In this document: positions 59,418 to 64,000 of the stretch, in pieces
Numbering within the stretch: the stretch's first letter is position 1
Layout of the letters: each line of letters begins with the position of its first letter
Assembly: GCA_033675545.1 (NCBI GenBank)
Contig: JAWDGP010006782.1
Span: forward strand, 172,001 to 236,000
Length of the DNA: 64,000 bases
Reading direction: 5' to 3'
Source: Elysia crispata
Taxonomy: Eukaryota; Mollusca; Gastropoda; Plakobranchidae
Position numbers and translations under genes: made by a program
Notes under the pieces: generated by a model
Databases searched by the model: none
What the model saw: the letters and a program-made list of their open reading frames with translations, nothing else
What the model was told of the DNA's origin: nothing

Positions 59418-62400
59418 AAAAGATAAAAGTTTTCATTTGATGTTATATAAAGAAAAGGGCTTTAAGACTTGTTCCAAACACATAGCAAGAGAGTAAAACA
59501 ATAGTCTTTTACAAAACTTTTTTTTAACCCAATCTGTTCAGGCCTGTAGTGCCAGATGGCTTTCAAGGCCAGAAATCACTAATATCAACTCAGTGATCTA
59601 AACATCAAGTCAGCAGCTATGTCATCATAGCCCATTTAGGTGAGAATTGGAGGGATCTTTCATTGACTTACTGAGTTTTGACCTTCCTTGTCTCAATCCT
59701 CAGACAGTGATAAACTGTTCCCAGCTCCTAATTTCTGGCACAAATGCCCTCCATAGGTCTCTGTGTGGAATGATAGATCTCATAATCTATGGTCACTTTT
59801 ACTTTGTCATATAAGTTTTTACGCATGTCAGATCATTGTTTTAAGTGACTTTTAAGATAGTTACAGGTAACAACTCCCCTACAACCTTATAATTAAACCT
59901 TGCTGGGCAAGAATTTGTTTGATATGCAGTTGAATGATTTAGACATTACATATATCCAGGACACCAGCAAAAAGTGTAAATAGCTGATATGCGCTATAAA
60001 ATTATCAACTGCCCATGCTATCTTTTAACTCAAGGAAACATGGTCTTTAGATGTCAAAGAGTCTTTTGAAACTTTATTTTCTAAAATAAAATGGCCACTG
60101 CAAAGGGTTGAATTTTGTTAAACAAGTTTTTTTTTTACATCTGGGATGCAGCTTTTAGTAGTTCTGCATGTTTAGGAGTTGATTTTTAACATTGTTGATC
60201 ATTTGGTTACTGCAATGTGAATAAGGGCATCACAACATTTTGTAAGTACCTTCTCTTTTTTTCTTATCATCCTCACAGTGTTTTATTGTAACTGAAGCTC
60301 AGACTAGTTGTTCAATCACTGCAATCGCAGCAAAATAGTTTGAAAAGCTTCAAACAGGATAAGGAAATCAGTCACTGGAAAAACAAATGCATTAAACAAA
60401 CATAAAACATATTTGTTTTAATTTTATGAAACAGGACTGTAGAGACACTTTAGATCTATATTTTAGCTATTTACATGAACATCTGTTGAAAGTGAGCTTT
60501 TCTACCTCATGCAAGTGCAAGATGCAACGATAGGATTGCAGAGTTGTCCTTCCTGTTTAAAGTAAAGATTGTTAGCTTGTTTTCAGCTCTCATTATTCAA
60601 TGTTTTACTCAAACGTAGAAAAGCAGAAAATTTGTCAACAAATAAGGGGATTTTGACACCATCTTCTCTACATTCGCTACCCCTAAAGCAAGTGCTTTTG
60701 AGTCTGAAATCTCTCTTTTTGTTGCAATTTGTTCTTTGTAGATGTGAAGCTTGCATTTAAGGCACCATCAAATTTCTCAACATTGCATTTCTTCATGTGT
60801 TTTTTTATTTCTTCACTTCTGTCCTTTTGTTTTTAAAGAGCATCACCTAGAGACTAGAGTAGCCAATCAGTGTGGATATTTTCAATATGTAACATTATCA
60901 GGACAGGGGCTACCATTCCTCACAGCCTTTTTTCCTTTTACAGGATCATCTCAATTGTCTTGAATATTTTGTCTTGATATTTTTGATACTGTATTTTATC
61001 CCTTTTGTAAATTAATGCAACCAATATCATTTTTGATAAGTTCAAGGGGAAAATACATTAAACAATTAAAGCAAAATGTCAAGCACTCTTTTACTGTTGT
61101 TGCAACAATTTGGAACATATGTTTAAAAAAAAAAAGCAATAGGATGTTAAGAGTGGATAACAACATTAAGTTGATCAAAATACAAAGAGCCACTTAATTA
61201 AGAAAGGTATCATATATATTGATATCAAAGATGACAAGAAGATAGCAATAGCAGGAGAAGAGAAAAAGAGCAAGAAAAGTAAGAAAGAGTATGCAAGGCA
61301 GTGAAGCATATTATATTAGGGCCCTGAATCTGAAAGTGTTCCATCAAATAAACTTTCAATGGGTGTTGAAATCAAAGGGAAAACTTCTGCTTATTTAAAC
61401 AGGTAGGATGGGTTATTTCATTGCTGTTATTTTAAGGGTACCGGTTGTTAGGGACCAGGCACAGTGAACTTCCCAACTTTGCAAAATTAGATAGAATACT
61501 TCATATCTTTGTTCAGGTCAAGTTTGTAATATTTGGATTATTACTGAGTACCTAAATTTGGTAAAACTGCCCAAAAAAGGACTTATCATAAAAAAAAAAA
61601 AACATGTTTATATTGTAGGCATTTATGATATTTCAAGATGAAATCCCCCCCCCTTTCCTTTTCTGTTTTTTAACCTTTAATTGCAATTTTTTGTTTTTAT
61701 CAGAGCAAGTCAATTTTTTCTGCATTGATTGAATTGCTGTTTCTTCCTCCATATTTAAAAAATTGAATACATTTAGATGATACTTCCACTGACATCTTGT
61801 GAATCCATAAAGCATTATACTTACATTATTCAAGAAAAAAAATATGCATTGTGTTTACTGATGTGACATTATTTATTATGCTGAATGCTTTTTCTGAAAA
61901 GTTACGTATACTTACCATTATAATTATTCTTTTCTAAATCTGGAAAAAACAGCAACAACAAAAAAAAACAACAACAAACAAAAAAACAAAAGGTATCTTG
62001 CTGAATCATTCTTTCAACCATTTAACCAGCTAAAGCCTGAACAGGTTGCTTCAATAGAGGCAAATTACCATGCAGTAAAGAGTAATTCTCCTGCTCAGTG
62101 AACATGGCATAATCATGTTTATAGTCAAGCTAATGTTCTTCTGATAACCACATTTAGAGGGCATTAAATGGTACTGTTTGGTAACAAGATCCAGTAACAA
62201 TTATCTCATGCTGTACTTACTTGATGTTTAAGATTATATTAAACTCATAATTTAAAACAAAAATGATGTGTATCATATTTGGTTGCAAGAAAAGAGTTAG
62301 CACATAAGATTTCTGGAGCATAAAGTTTATAGAACATTTTGTTTACATATGAACTTACAAACATATTTTGCCCTTTCATGCTGCAATTTTGAGAAAATGG

Positions 62401-64000
62401 AAAGAAACTTCAAACACTGCCCAACAACATTGACTAAGATAACTTTAAGATATGATCACATAAACACTTACAAAGTTTCTCAAGTTCAGAAAAAAACTGC
62501 TTATTTGAGATGTTTCAAGGTAAAGATACTGCGAAAAAGCTTGTGTTTCAATTCGTAATTTCTAGACTTGATAACAATTACTCTTTATTTTATACTTTAT
62601 TAAACAAAAACATCCAAAAACTTCAATTCATTTGAAATCATGCACCTCATCTTGTCAAACAAGCCTGAAAGACCAAAGTGCTTCATCTTTACCGAAAGAG
62701 TTAAAATGTCTGCCAGTCAAACAACATGTTACCCACAAAACTGTTGTTCTGATCTATAACATCCCTTGATGTGGGGAGCAAACATAATCATAATATAGAA
62801 TAATTGAACTACTTTATTTTCTTAAACATTCTTTCACACCAACTATACATGCGCCAATGTAAGCAGGAGTATTCTAGCCATAATTCTAATTCACACATGC
62901 AAAAATTTCTTATAACTTTACCATGTCAAAGTATTTTTTTTCTTCTGAAAGTACACAAAGTTAATTTTTTAAATTAATATCTTGCAAAATTTTTTTATGC
63001 GAAGTTTTGTTCTTTAAAAGTTCAAAGTTCATATTTTTATCATGACATTTAATATGAGTCTATGTTGGATTAATTAGAAACATGCTATGATGTATCTTTA
63101 TAAAAATTTTATAATGAAAAAAATGTAAAATATTTGTTTTGAAAAATTCCTTTTGTAAATATACATGTATCAAGCTTACTTTATTGATAGATCTGAAACA
63201 ATGCTGCAAAAACTGCTGCTGATGGTGCTACCTGTATATGAGAGTGAAGCTTTCAACTCAGTTTTATTATTTTTTTCTCATGTGATTCTGAACAAAACAT
63301 CATGGGGATGATTTTACTAAATCATTATAAATGAATATTTCTGTGATAACCTAGATATATATGAGAAAGCTTGTGTTGAAACTAACCATTTATTATGTAC
63401 CTTGAAAATACAGTTTATTATATGAGTGTTCTCAATTTTTTCAATGTCTTTCTAGTGATCAAATAATTTTTTATTTTAGTCTTAAAATCACATAAATGAG
63501 AGAAAGACTAATCAACTCTGTATTTTGTTTTATTCTTTTTGAAGAATGAGTTTATATCTCTTGTTGAATTTTTAAATCTAACGAACTGAAACCTCATTGT
63601 CCATCTTATTCTTCAACACAGCGCCTGAAACAATAACCCAACGCTGTTTATGTCTGATCAATCAGCAGAGTCCCATAAAAATTCTCATACAAAGTGTTAG
63701 TTCTCAGAACAATTATTTTTTTATCTGTTTGCATCACCTGAAACTCAGTGCTTAGAAATGCAACAGTCATTAATTGTTATCCTTTGTGCAACTGCCATGA
63801 CTTCATATTATTTCATTAAAGTGTTTAAACAGTATACATTTTTATTTAAGTTTTTCTGTACAATGCATGTTGTTAAGTTGAATGTTATATAAATCTTGAG
63901 AAAACTTCAGCCGCACTTCAATGTTTTTGCTGTTTTTCTCTTTTTGTGTCCATTTACCTGGTAACCAGTGATAGACAGAGCTGTATCAAAGCAGTAAGTT
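59418..64000 (+). other. three-finger gene 3' UTR and downstream DNA
   Basis: No coding sequence was recognised. A canonical AATAAA at 60085-60090 is a candidate polyadenylation signal about 670 bp after the stop; others follow near 61336. The remainder is AT-rich with A and T runs. Confidence 0.4.
60085..60090 (+). terminator. candidate polyadenylation signal of the three-finger gene
   Basis: AATAAA in the context CTAAAATAAAATGG. It is the first canonical hexamer I found after the stop codon. No other evidence. Confidence 0.35.

Overview
The window is animal nuclear DNA. Its genes have many small exons with GT-AG introns, it is AT-rich, and it is full of microsatellites, minisatellites and decayed transposons. 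The protein families (an ERI1-type exonuclease, a secreted von Willebrand factor A protein, a tandem three-finger membrane protein) together with CR1/L2-like LINEs and a mariner suggest an invertebrate. A mollusc, perhaps a gastropod, is my guess from repeat style. No species-specific marker was found.

Three real genes can be built exon by exon with matching intron phases. (1) Plus strand, about 4.4-20.85 kb: a complete 11-exon gene for a secreted protein of 417 residues with a signal peptide split over two small exons and two VWA domains. The first domain has a MIDAS-like motif and the second has lost it. A TATA/initiator promoter lies upstream and a polyadenylation signal downstream. (2) Minus strand, about 34.4-48.9 kb: an ERI1 (3'hExo/THEX1) orthologue of 395 residues with a SAP domain and a complete DEDDh exonuclease site. 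Its large introns hold a nearly intact mariner, a CTAGAT-rich minisatellite, a TTAA-flanked inverted-repeat element and a LINE remnant. (3) Plus strand, 55.2-59.4 kb: the last four exons of a type I membrane protein with two Ly6/uPAR-like three-finger modules, a membrane helix, a basic stop-transfer and a short tail with a YxxPhi signal. Its first exon was not found. The ERI1 and three-finger genes are divergently oriented.

Region by region: 1-4.4 kb is intergenic with simple repeats. At 4.4-20.85 kb is the VWA gene; its introns hold a 0.9-kb compound trinucleotide array, a 320-bp TTC array and several minisatellites. At 20.9-31 kb is a transposon graveyard: a tRNA-derived SINE with a TA tail, a LINE remnant, a 5'-truncated CR1/L2-like element and copies of an unclassified repeat. 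At 31-34.4 kb nothing codes, apart from probable ERI1 3' UTR. At 34.4-48.9 kb is ERI1. At 49-55.2 kb are more repeats and a minus-strand LINE fossil. At 55.2-59.4 kb is the three-finger gene, and 59.4-64 kb is 3' UTR or intergenic.

The most unusual signal is in the VWA gene. Two of its exon-intron junctions were tandemly amplified into the adjoining introns. The 5' splice site of exon 3, with the end of that exon, is repeated downstream (3 extra copies). The 3' splice site of exon 10, with branch-point-like and pyrimidine sequence and the start of that exon, is repeated upstream (9 extra copies of about 74 bp, 8 still with AG). The result is two arrays of decoy splice sites of opposite type in one gene.
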